The translations under genes and the position numbers were made by a program. 64,000 nt of DNA, from NCBI GenBank assembly GCA_001771315.1, contig METK01000015.1, positions 1-64,000 of the forward strand. Reading direction: 5' to 3'. The stretch's first letter is position 1. Each line of letters opens with the position of its first letter. Under the pieces are notes generated by a model. It was given only the letters and a program-made list of their open reading frames with translations, was not told the DNA's origin and did no database searches. Shown piece by piece: positions 26,985-35,329 of this stretch. Origin of the DNA: a candidate division TM6 bacterium RIFCSPHIGHO2_12_FULL_36_22 (lineage in GTDB: Bacteria > Babelota > Babeliae > Babelales > UBA12409).

Positions 26985-27557
26985 ATGGATAAAGAAAAAA
27001 AACTGGAACAATTATACGCATCAGTTTCAAGCATGACAAACAATCCGTTAGTCATTCCTGGGTCAACCCATATAGTATTTGGGGAAGGGCCCGCAGACGC
27101 TGATATTATGATTATTGGTGAAGCTCCTGGAAAAGAAGAGGATGAACTTGGACGTCCCTTTGTTGGCAGATCCGGCAAATTATTAACAAGGGCCCTTGAA
27201 AGTATCGGCCTTCAGCGTGATAAAATTTATATTACCAATATAGTCAAAACAAGACCCCCTAACAATAGAACTCCCTCACTCCAAGAAATAGAAATTGGAC
27301 GCAGTTTACTTTTCAAGCAAATCCAAATTATTCAACCCAAAATAATTTGCACACTAGGCGCATCAGCCCTTGAGGGGCTTAATCCCGACGTAATCCAAAA
27401 ACCCTTCCGCATCACAAAGCTGCGTGGCAAGGTCTTTCCATACAATGTCGCGAAATTATTGCCAACCCTACACCCTGCCTATATTTTACGAAATCCCGCT
27501 GCAGCAGAACTTTTTCTTAGAGATCTTTTAACTCTAAAAAAGGCCGCCTGTATTTAA
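26985..27557 (+). CDS. Family 4 uracil-DNA glycosylase without Fe-S cysteines
   Basis: A 190-residue enzyme that removes uracil from DNA. Motif A GEAPGKEEDELGRPFVGRSG (about 45-64) and the C-terminal LHPAYILRNP motif are intact. In family 4 enzymes four Cys (13, 16, 85, 101 in Thermus) hold a 4Fe-4S cluster. Here the matching places are Ser14/Ser17, Thr89 and Gly105, the last two keeping the exact 16-residue spacing, so the cluster is lost while the active site remains. The DnaA-box region starts 42 bases after its stop. Confidence 0.9.
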   Translation: MDKEKKLEQLYASVSSMTNNPLVIPGSTHIVFGEGPADADIMIIGEAPGKEEDELGRPFVGRSGKLLTRALESIGLQRDKIYITNIVKTRPPNNRTPSLQEIEIGRSLLFKQIQIIQPKIICTLGASALEGLNPDVIQKPFRITKLRGKVFPYNVAKLLPTLHPAYILRNPAAAELFLRDLLTLKKAACI

Positions 27558-27599
27558 AAAATTCTGACCATTCAAAGTTTTAATTCTATTGAGACATAG

Positions 27600-27653
27600 T
27601 GTGAATAACTTGTGGATAACCTGTGGATAACCTGTGGATAACTATGTGGATAA
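27600..27653 (-). repeat. Left DnaA-box array (five boxes)
   Basis: Five 9-base boxes in the same orientation starting at 27600, 27611, 27622, 27633 and 27645. Confidence 0.92.
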
Positions 27654-27753
27654 CTCAAAGTTAAAGCTTTATATACCTCATCAGTAGCTGTTATTGACAC
27701 TATGTGGATAACTTTTGCCGATTCAGAGCAGCTATTCGTACAATTGTAAAAAG

Positions 27754-27784
27754 TTATCCACAAGTTATCCACAGGTTATCCACA
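27754..27784 (+). repeat. Right DnaA-box array (three boxes)
   Basis: Three perfect boxes starting at 27754, 27765 and 27776, opposite in direction to the left array, with a further single box at 27843-27851. Confidence 0.92.
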
Positions 27785-28028
27785 TAAAATACAAGACCGG
27801 ATAGATCGACTGGAAGCAGAATATGATAGTAAATTTACTAAGTTATCCACAATTTTTGACTACGCCTATTATTACCATATTATATATATATATATTTAAG
27901 AGATTATAAGAGAGAGCTTTTCTGCAAGATTAAGAAGCTAATTTTCTTTTTTCCAAAAACCTGATAGAATTATCTTATAAAACCGTTAAAATATAAAGTT
28001 TTTGTAAACACGTGCCGCAGGGGAAGCT

Positions 28029-29096
28029 GTGAATTTATCTGATGTAATTAGTAACTTGGTAGAAGAGCGTGGGCTAGACAAAGCAACGCTGGACGATATT
28101 GTCTGTGAAGGCATGCTAGGTGCATACCAAAAAAAATATCCCAATACTGCATTCAAGGTCTGCTTTGATAAGAACAGCGGAGAGCTTGAAGTGTTTGCAG
28201 AAAAAGAAGTCGTAGCCACAGTTGAAGATGAAGACTCCCAAATCAGCTCCAGAAAAGCCAAGGCTATTGAAACAAAGTCCAGCATAGGCGATAAGATTTG
28301 GGTTCCCTTTGATGGAAGCATTGGGCGAGTAGAAATTCTCAAGGCAAAACAAATTATAGCCCAAATGATTAGGGATGTTGAAGCTAGAGAAATTTATAAT
28401 GCCTTTAAGGGCAAAGCTGGTAGCGTTGTTGTTGGCACTGTGCACAAATGCGAGCGTGGTGGTGCGCTTGTAATGTTGCAAGACGTTTTGGCGTTTTTGC
28501 CAAATTCTTTGTCTATTCCCGGTGAGCGCTGTGTGCCTGGCTATCCTATTCGTGCTTTACTAAAAGAAGTGCATGAGGAGCCTCGTGGTGACAATCAGCT
28601 CATTTTGGATCGCGCTTCGTCTGAGTTTTTGAAAAATTTATTTGAGCTTGAGATCCCAGAGGTCTTTGAAAAGCTTGTAGAGATTAAGAATGTTGCCCGA
28701 GCTGCGGGATATAAATCAAAAGTTGTTGTTTCCTCTAACGATCCTAACATTGATCCGGTTGGAACATGTGTGGGCGTTGGTGGTGCGCGAATCAAGCCTA
28801 TTTTAAAAGAGCTTGGTGGGGAAAAGATAGATATCATTTCATGGAATAGTGCGAAAGATGCGCTTGTGCGTGATTCGCTTAAGCCGGCAGAAATCAATAG
28901 GGTTGAAATTGTTGGTGATAGAATTGCTAAGGTTTGGCTTGATGAAGATCAGCGCTCCGTTGCAATTGGCAAAATGGGGCAAAATATTCGTTTGGCCTCT
29001 CAAATTACCGGTTTGACTATTGAATTGATGACTAATAGTGCTAAAACTGATACTGCGATTGCAGATGTAGAGTTCGCAGATTCTGAAGAAAAATAG
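28029..29096 (+). CDS. nusA: Transcription factor NusA
   Basis: A 355-residue NusA that binds RNA polymerase and steers pausing, termination and antitermination. Order: N-terminal polymerase-binding domain (1 to about 125), S1 domain (about 135-200), and two KH domains, with GVGGARIKPILKELGGEKIDII and IGKMGQNIRLASQITG as RNA-binding loops. No C-terminal acidic repeats are present, as in many short NusA proteins. The start is GTG with an AGGGGAA site 4 bases before it. infB follows after 10 bases, the usual nusA-infB order; it is the first gene to the right of the origin. Confidence 0.96.
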   Translation: MNLSDVISNLVEERGLDKATLDDIVCEGMLGAYQKKYPNTAFKVCFDKNSGELEVFAEKEVVATVEDEDSQISSRKAKAIETKSSIGDKIWVPFDGSIGRVEILKAKQIIAQMIRDVEAREIYNAFKGKAGSVVVGTVHKCERGGALVMLQDVLAFLPNSLSIPGERCVPGYPIRALLKEVHEEPRGDNQLILDRASSEFLKNLFELEIPEVFEKLVEIKNVARAAGYKSKVVVSSNDPNIDPVGTCVGVGGARIKPILKELGGEKIDIISWNSAKDALVRDSLKPAEINRVEIVGDRIAKVWLDEDQRSVAIGKMGQNIRLASQITGLTIELMTNSAKTDTAIADVEFADSEEK

Positions 29097-29106
29097 AAAG
29101 TTATAA

Positions 29107-31008
29107 ATGCGTGTATATGAATTTGCCAAAGAACATAATCTTTCGAGCAAGGATGCTCTAGACCTTTTAAAAAAAGAAGGGTTTGAGGTTTCCAATCATA
29201 TGGCGCAGCTCTCTTTTTCGGAATTGGAATATCTTCGAAAAGCTGTTGGCGGTCTTTCCCCTTCTTCTATAAAAAAATCTAAACCTGAAGCTCAGGCCCC
29301 GCTTGAGATTGAAGGTTCTATTTCTTTGGGGATGTTTGCAGAAAGAATAAAACAGCCAGCCAGTGATCTTATAGCTTTTTTGATACAAAAAGGCATCATT
29401 TGCAATATCAATCAAATGCTGACGGAAGATGCAATCCGCAAGTTGGCGGAGCATTATGAAATTAAAATTGTTTTTTCAGCTCCTCCCTCTCAAGGGCAAG
29501 AAGCTAAAATAGAAAAGCAATCAGAAGTTGGCATGTCAAGGCGATCGCCAGTCATAGTGATTATTGGTCATGTTGATCATGGTAAAACTACGCTTTTGGA
29601 TTATATTCGTAAGTCTCGTGTTGCATCGCGTGAAAAAGGTGGTATTACGCAACACTTGGGAGCTTATGAGGTTAAAACTTCTCATGGAAATATTATTTTT
29701 ATTGATACGCCTGGCCACGAAGCGTTTGATAAAATGCGTATGCGTGGCGTCAAGGTTGCTGATATTGCGATATTGATCGTTGCTGCTGATGATGGTGTTA
29801 TGCCACAAACTATTGAAGCAATTGAGCATGCTCGATCTATTGGTATTCCAATTATTGTTGCCATTAATAAAGTAGACAAGGTTGATCCATCTCGTATTGA
29901 AAGTGTGCTTACTGGGCTTTCTAAGCAAGGTTTATTGGCAGAATCTTGGGGTGGAGATACTGTTTGTGTTCCTATATCTGCTAAAAATGGAACGGGCGTA
30001 AATGATCTATTAGAGATTCTTGCGTTGCAGTCTGAGGTGTTAGAGCTTAAAGCTCGTACAACGGGACCTGGTGTTGGTTATGTATTGGAGTCTCGTTTTG
30101 AAAAGGGTCGAGGTCCTGTAGGGACATTGATTTTACAGCATGGAGCAGGGACAATAGGAGATTACTTTATTGCTGGAAGTACTGGTGGTCGCATCAGTTC
30201 TGTTGTTGATTCAGCAGGTAAGCGTATAAAATCTTTTGGTGTGACAATTCCTGTTGGAGTTTCTGGCTTTGATTCTTTGCCGCAAGCGGGAGATGTGTTT
30301 AAAATTGTATCATTTGCAGAGTATAAAAAAGCTAAATCTGTTAACAAGCAAGCTTCTGTAGCAAATTATTCTCAGCTTTATACTGCAGATGCAGATACGC
30401 GGGTATACAAAATTATTTTGAAAGTTGATACCAATTCTTCTAAGGAAGCTTTGGTTCAAGCAATAGGAAAGCTTTCTGGCCAACTCGAAGAAAATATTGT
30501 GATTGCTCATGCTAGTGTTGGTAATGTTTCTGAAAGCGATGTTTCATTGGCTGAAACATTGGGCGCACATATTTATGGTTTTGGGGTTAAAACTGATGTT
30601 GGTGCATTATCGATAGCGCGTCGCCTTAAACTTCCTATACAAAATTTTTATGTTATTTATCATTTGCTTGATGCGCTTAAGCTTGCAATTGAACAAACGC
30701 GAGCCCCTATAATTGTAGAAGAAAAAACTGGCTCAGCATTGGTAACAAAAGTCTTTGATGTAAAACGACTTGGAGTAATTGCTGGTTGCCAAGTTAAAGA
30801 TGGTAAAATTGTTCAAGGTGGTAAGGTTGTGGTTTATCGCAATCGTGCTAAGGTTGGAGAAGGGACAATAAAAACTCTTCAAAAAGAAAAGAAATCACAA
30901 AAAGAAGTCTTGGCTGGTTTTGAGTGCGCTTTTATTGTTGATGGATTTAGTGATTGGCAAGAAAATGACATTGCTGAGTGCTATATTCAAAAAAAGGTTG
31001 AGCAGTAG
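29107..31008 (+). CDS. infB: Translation initiation factor IF-2
   Basis: A 633-residue GTPase that brings initiator tRNA to the ribosome. It has two N-terminal IF2-N modules (about 1-50 and 68-118), then the GTPase with GHVDHGKTTL (about 153), DTPGHEAFDKMR and NKVDK, followed by the beta-barrels and C-terminal domains. The long charged linker of other IF-2 proteins is absent, so it is short but complete. Confidence 0.97.
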   Translation: MRVYEFAKEHNLSSKDALDLLKKEGFEVSNHMAQLSFSELEYLRKAVGGLSPSSIKKSKPEAQAPLEIEGSISLGMFAERIKQPASDLIAFLIQKGIICNINQMLTEDAIRKLAEHYEIKIVFSAPPSQGQEAKIEKQSEVGMSRRSPVIVIIGHVDHGKTTLLDYIRKSRVASREKGGITQHLGAYEVKTSHGNIIFIDTPGHEAFDKMRMRGVKVADIAILIVAADDGVMPQTIEAIEHARSIGIPIIVAINKVDKVDPSRIESVLTGLSKQGLLAESWGGDTVCVPISAKNGTGVNDLLEILALQSEVLELKARTTGPGVGYVLESRFEKGRGPVGTLILQHGAGTIGDYFIAGSTGGRISSVVDSAGKRIKSFGVTIPVGVSGFDSLPQAGDVFKIVSFAEYKKAKSVNKQASVANYSQLYTADADTRVYKIILKVDTNSSKEALVQAIGKLSGQLEENIVIAHASVGNVSESDVSLAETLGAHIYGFGVKTDVGALSIARRLKLPIQNFYVIYHLLDALKLAIEQTRAPIIVEEKTGSALVTKVFDVKRLGVIAGCQVKDGKIVQGGKVVVYRNRAKVGEGTIKTLQKEKKSQKEVLAGFECAFIVDGFSDWQENDIAECYIQKKVEQ

Positions 31009-31034
31009 GTCTATCAGGATAGAAAGATTTCATA

Positions 31035-32048
31035 ATGCAATATGAAATGGAATTTTTTTATTTTTATCTCAAGTTTATAAGCGCTTTTTGTATTGCGTTT
31101 ATGATAACATTTTATCTTGTTGCAGCATTTAGGTCTTTTGCATTAAAGTTTAATATTACTGATCGTCCTGATGGTAATTTAAAGAAGCATGAACAACCTG
31201 TTGCCTATCTAGGGGGCGTAGCGGTTTTTTTTGGTTTTGTTATAAGTCTTGCTATTTTGTATCCCAATAGTAAAGAAATTTTTCTACTTTTACCACTTAC
31301 TTTTTTGCTTTTTCTTGGGCTTTTAGATGACCTTGTTTCACTGAGTCCTTTTATTAAATTTGCAGGACAATTTTTGGCTGCAATTGGTTTTGTGAAATTA
31401 GGTTTTTATCTTTCTCTTGATTATCTGCCTTGGTATCTTAATATAGGATTTTCTATTTTTTGGTATTTATCCGTGATTAATGCTATTAATTTGGTCGATA
31501 TCATGGATGGACTTGCTACATCATTGTGCATTGCATCTCTTGCATCATTTTTTATTTTTTCTATTTTGTTGTATCAAAATGCTTTAGCGTTGTTTTTAGT
31601 TATTTTGATTGGTTGTGCAGTGGCTTTTCTTTATTACAATCGTGAGCCAGCCTCTATATATTTGGGTGATGCAGGATCCTTGTTTTTGGGGGGTTGTATT
31701 GCAGCAATTCCATTGTTGATCGATTGGACAATTATTACACCATTGGGTATTTTTGCGCCATTAATTATTTTATGTATTCCGTTATTGGAAATTTCGCAAC
31801 TAGTTCTTATTCGTACATATAAAGGAATTCCATTTTATAAGGGTAGTCGGGACCATTTTGCGCATTATCTTATGTACAATGGATGGTCAAAGATAGCGAT
31901 CATAGATTATGTTTATGTATTATCAATTTTTCTTTTCTTTATCTCATACTGGCTTGTCTTTGAAGTTGTTTCATTTCAACGTCTTACTATTCTTTTCTTA
32001 TTTTTTCTGATCATATGGGCATTTTTCCTTCTAAAGAAAAAACCATAA
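31035..32048 (+). CDS. Polyprenyl-phosphate sugar-1-phosphate transferase (MraY/WecA family)
   Basis: A 337-residue, mostly hydrophobic protein with the family Asp motifs: LGLLDDL (about 93-99), NAINLVDIMDGLA (about 150-162) and YLGDAGSLFLGG. The cytoplasmic loop near the end reads GSRDHFAHYL; the MraY and WecA classes have His-rich or KGxxDH variants here, and the form seen is closer to the WecA-like glycosyltransferase 4 group. It moves a sugar-1-phosphate from a UDP-sugar to undecaprenyl phosphate in the inner membrane. Exact sugar is unknown. It follows infB by 26 bases. Confidence 0.85.
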   Translation: MQYEMEFFYFYLKFISAFCIAFMITFYLVAAFRSFALKFNITDRPDGNLKKHEQPVAYLGGVAVFFGFVISLAILYPNSKEIFLLLPLTFLLFLGLLDDLVSLSPFIKFAGQFLAAIGFVKLGFYLSLDYLPWYLNIGFSIFWYLSVINAINLVDIMDGLATSLCIASLASFFIFSILLYQNALALFLVILIGCAVAFLYYNREPASIYLGDAGSLFLGGCIAAIPLLIDWTIITPLGIFAPLIILCIPLLEISQLVLIRTYKGIPFYKGSRDHFAHYLMYNGWSKIAIIDYVYVLSIFLFFISYWLVFEVVSFQRLTILFLFFLIIWAFFLLKKKP

Positions 32049-32189
32049 ATTTGTTGCTTTTTACGTGTCTTGCAACAAAAACGGATAATTTTTAATATTT
32101 TCCCTGTGTTTAAAGCAAAAAATAGTTGTTGCTTTTTTGGTGCTTGAAAATAAGTTGTGATTTATTGTGTTGCAGCGAAACTATACTCA

Positions 32190-32310
32190 TGGTCTTAGAC
32201 TATATTGAAGTGTTAATACATCTGGCATGAAGGGCTGGTTGTTATTATGGTCTGAGCGCTGCTTACTTTTGGGCATATTGTTTTGGGTTTAGACAATATG
32301 CCCTAATTTT
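32190..32310 (+). ncRNA. Possible small RNA before the nfo terminator
   Basis: A 254-base gap follows the transferase gene. TATACT occurs near 32182 and an excellent terminator follows at 32271-32310, with no frame between. The -35 part is weak, so this is a low-confidence candidate; the gap may simply be a long 3' untranslated region. Confidence 0.2.
32271..32310 (+). terminator. Rho-independent terminator
   Basis: Perfect 11-pair stem: GGGCATATTGT (32271-32281) with ACAATATGCCC (32293-32303), then TAATTTTTT. It ends plus-strand transcription of the infB-transferase unit and overlaps the nfo stop codon. Confidence 0.85.
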
Positions 32311-33217
32311 TTAAATACTTTTTAAGTGGAGTATTGAGAACAAGTTCTTTGTTTTTGGTGTCTACTAAGTTAACGAGTGTTGTAAGGTTGGCAGCATCCT
32401 CTATGATTCCTTTGGGAGTTTCCAAAACTTTTGGAATATTTACAAGTTTGGGATCATTAATTAAAAGTCTGAAACCTTCAAGTCCAATTTCTCCCTCTCC
32501 AATGTGCGCATGGCGGTCTTTTTTTGATCCTAACTTGGTTGCTGAGTCATTGAGATGTATAAGATTGAGATATTTGTGTCCAATTATTTTATCGAATTTT
32601 GCCCACACCTCCTCATATGCCTTTGGGGTACTAATGTCGTACCCTGCGCTATAAATGTGACAGGTATCAAGGCAGACGCCGATACGAGATTTGTCATGTA
32701 TATTTTTAATGATTGCAGCAAGCTGTTCGAAGGTATGTCCAACATTGGTTCCTTGTCCAGCTGTAGTTTCGAGTAAGAGCTTGGTTTTTGTTTCTATAGA
32801 ATCAAAAACTTGGTTGATGCTGTGAGTAATAGTTTTTATGCATTCTTCTTGCGAATTATCAAGAGCTGAGCCGGGATGGAGTACTAAAAAATCAATGCCA
32901 AGCTGATCACATCGGCTTAACTCATCCGCTAATGCTGCAATGGATCGATGCTGTGTTGCTTCATTTGGGGAACCAATATTCAGCAAATAAGAGGCGTGGG
33001 CGGCAATTGGTCCAATGAACGATTTTTTGTGTTTTTCCTTAAATTCTTTGATTTTTTCAAGTTCTAATGCCCTTCCTTTCCACTGGCGAGCACTTTTAGT
33101 AAAAATTTGGATGGTGGTACACCCTAATTCTTCGCCTTTTTCAATGGAGTTGCTAAGTCCATCTGCTATGAGCATATGAGCTCCTAATAGCAATTTTTCT
33201 TTTGAGTCTATACCCAT
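32303..33217 (-). CDS. nfo: Endonuclease IV
   Basis: A 304-residue AP endonuclease that cuts DNA at abasic sites, the step following the two glycosylases in the window. All nine zinc ligands of the family can be placed: AAHASY, VLHPGS, LLETTAGQG, CLDTCHIYSAGYD, LIHLND, RHAHIGEGEIG and LETPK. The frame extends 43 codons further to overlap the divergent outer-membrane gene, but ATG 33217 (MGIDSKEK) has an AGGA site and gives family length (about 280-300), so it is taken as the start. Confidence 0.95.
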   Translation of the reverse strand: MGIDSKEKLLLGAHMLIADGLSNSIEKGEELGCTTIQIFTKSARQWKGRALELEKIKEFKEKHKKSFIGPIAAHASYLLNIGSPNEATQHRSIAALADELSRCDQLGIDFLVLHPGSALDNSQEECIKTITHSINQVFDSIETKTKLLLETTAGQGTNVGHTFEQLAAIIKNIHDKSRIGVCLDTCHIYSAGYDISTPKAYEEVWAKFDKIIGHKYLNLIHLNDSATKLGSKKDRHAHIGEGEIGLEGFRLLINDPKLVNIPKVLETPKGIIEDAANLTTLVNLVDTKNKELVLNTPLKKYLKN

Positions 33218-33339
33218 GATATTCCTGTTTATAGGTCTTATTTTGTTGACAAAAACATAAAAAAAATTACGCTTAATAACAAGATTAAGTCTAGATTTAA
33301 GTAACATTCTCCCTATTATAAAACACAAGTGAGTTTCTA

Positions 33340-35316
33340 ATGACATCCTTTGTCCGCACTGCTTTTATTTTAATAGCATTGTCTTTTGTTGCGAATGTTT
33401 TTCCAAAAGAATATTGTGGTGAAACCTGTGAATCATGTGAACCTGATATTGTAATTCCAACTACAGCAAAACGTTGTAAATTTTTGTCTTATACTGATCC
33501 AATTACTGGATTTACTATTTGTATTGATCTTAAGCATAAACCAGAATTTTACTATGGTAGGGGAATTCAGCGATTTAGTGAAAGTCCTGATGATCAGTTT
33601 ATTTATATACAGACTACATGGGATTTGACTAGTGCCATAAACTTTGAAGATGCATTACAGTCTAAATTGGTAATTCGTAATAAAGCGCGTTGGGGTTCGC
33701 CAGAGATTATAAACACAACTGAGAGACCAATTAAAATTGGAGATGCAATAACAGGTCTTCATCGCCACTTTCTTGGTCGTCAACTTATGTGGATTCGAGA
33801 AGCATGGGTACAAATTAGTCTTAATGAGGCTATCGGGCTACCAACATGCAATCGACACTATTTTAAAATTGGTGCGTTTCCATTTCAGCTTGGACGAGGA
33901 ATTTCTTTGGGTGATGCATATGCTGTTTCGCCTGGTATAGTAGGTTTCTTTACAGATGATGTTGTTGATCAATATGCATACGGCATGTCTGAGCACGGAG
34001 AAATTATTAGATGTCAGCTTTCTTATGATCTTTATTATGAAATGGTACGCAACCGTTCAGGAAGTTTTGGAGAAGTAGCTGAAGCTATTTATACACACGT
34101 TCCCTCTCGTCGTAATTGTCCAAGTCGTGGATTTGGCAGTATTGCTCAGTTAGCTGCGATAAGATTTAACTATTATCCTTTTGGGGAAAATTCTTCTTGT
34201 GGTGATTTAAACATTCAACCATACGTTCTTGGTGCATATGCTCCTGAGCAAAAAATAGAAACATTTCCAGATGCATATCTCAAGTTGGGAACTTGGGGAC
34301 TTGCAATTGATTATTCCAATCGCAATTTTGAGTGGGGTGGTGAAGTTGCATTTAACGTTGGAGCACAAACGGTACGTCCACTAGATCGCAATACAATCGA
34401 TCTAGTTCGAAATAGTGATGGTTTTCTAGTTTCTCGTTACACACAAGTATATACAGATGCTGCGCTAACAACAAAGGCGCTTGTTTCAGATACTAATAAA
34501 TCTATTGTTAATGCTAATAATGGAAGTTCTATATCTAATGGTACTGAAATTGGGTCTACCGGATTATATAATGGTTTAACACGATATAGGTCTGGATACA
34601 AAAACAAGCTTGGTGGATTCATGGGCGTGACTGATTTTGCTTGGACCGTTTGCAATGAAAACATCAAAATTGTGGGTACTTTGGCGTATGCAAGTGGTGA
34701 CCAAGATCCGAATAAAAATCTTAGTGATCCATTGGATGGTCGTGTTGATGGGAATTATAATGGTTTTATTGGCGTTCAAGAGATTTATGCTGGTAAGCAA
34801 GTGCAATCAGTTTTTGTAATTGGTTCACATCGTGTTTCTCGACCGTTATCAACACCGGTTGATAGCTTGCCTCCAGATGAACGATTTGCATCAACCATTT
34901 CGGGTTTTACAAATTTGATTGTCGCTGGTTTTGGTGTATATTGGCTACCACAGGTTTGTACAACACGATTTAATTTGAGACCAAATCTTATTGGATATTG
35001 GAGTGCAACTTCAAGTAATAAATTTGATATAAATACTGGATTAACAGTTAATGAACCAGCAAGTAAGTTTTTGGGTGCTGAATTCAACGTGTTTTTTGAT
35101 TTTAAGTTATTGAAAAATACTATTAAAGTTTTTGGTGTAGGAGCGCTGTTTTTCCCAGGACAGCATTATCGTGATATTAAAGGTAAACCACAAAGCGCAG
35201 ATGAGGCAGTTCGTTTAGCAAAAAATGTGGCAAATGGTAATCCTGCTGATACTAATCTTCTGTTGGGTAATAGTATGGCTATGGCGTTTAACCTTGGCTT
35301 TGAATATGCTTTCTAA
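33340..35316 (+). CDS. Cysteine-rich outer-membrane beta-barrel protein
   Basis: A 658-residue exported protein. After the signal peptide (to about residue 22) comes CGETCESCEPD, a cysteine cluster, then a long series of amphipathic strands rich in aromatic and Gly residues. The last residues FNLGFEYAF end in Phe with alternate hydrophobics, the signal for barrel assembly. Porin-like features are evident but I cannot name a family. The cysteines may cross-link the surface layer, recalling chlamydial envelope proteins in style only. aspS follows after 13 bases. Confidence 0.7.
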   Translation: MTSFVRTAFILIALSFVANVFPKEYCGETCESCEPDIVIPTTAKRCKFLSYTDPITGFTICIDLKHKPEFYYGRGIQRFSESPDDQFIYIQTTWDLTSAINFEDALQSKLVIRNKARWGSPEIINTTERPIKIGDAITGLHRHFLGRQLMWIREAWVQISLNEAIGLPTCNRHYFKIGAFPFQLGRGISLGDAYAVSPGIVGFFTDDVVDQYAYGMSEHGEIIRCQLSYDLYYEMVRNRSGSFGEVAEAIYTHVPSRRNCPSRGFGSIAQLAAIRFNYYPFGENSSCGDLNIQPYVLGAYAPEQKIETFPDAYLKLGTWGLAIDYSNRNFEWGGEVAFNVGAQTVRPLDRNTIDLVRNSDGFLVSRYTQVYTDAALTTKALVSDTNKSIVNANNGSSISNGTEIGSTGLYNGLTRYRSGYKNKLGGFMGVTDFAWTVCNENIKIVGTLAYASGDQDPNKNLSDPLDGRVDGNYNGFIGVQEIYAGKQVQSVFVIGSHRVSRPLSTPVDSLPPDERFASTISGFTNLIVAGFGVYWLPQVCTTRFNLRPNLIGYWSATSSNKFDINTGLTVNEPASKFLGAEFNVFFDFKLLKNTIKVFGVGALFFPGQHYRDIKGKPQSADEAVRLAKNVANGNPADTNLLLGNSMAMAFNLGFEYAF

Positions 35317-35329
35317 ATAAGGAGTTTGT

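Larger units (their letters stand above)
27600..27910. other. Probable chromosomal replication origin (oriC)
   Basis: Ten DnaA boxes (TTATCCACA, nine perfect). On the minus strand: 27600 (one mismatch, TTATTCACA), 27611, 27622, 27633, 27645 and 27703. On the plus strand: 27754, 27765, 27776 and 27843. Within each array the step is 11 (once 12) bases, about one helical turn, so DnaA would sit on one face. The arrays face each other and are followed by an AT-only stretch (27871-27900, alternating TA) fit for unwinding. Base bias of plus-strand genes changes across it. The position before nusA, not beside dnaA, is unusual. Confidence 0.9.

Noticed and set aside
27600-27851. Short direct repeats looking like a CRISPR or iteron array
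   Set aside because: Units are 9-base DnaA boxes at 11-base steps in both orientations; spacers are 2-3 bases, so not CRISPR, and the neighbours are chromosomal housekeeping genes rather than a plasmid rep gene.
33218-33346. N-terminal extension of endonuclease IV
   Set aside because: The added 43 codons are unlike the family and overlap the divergent gene; ATG 33217 has a ribosome site.
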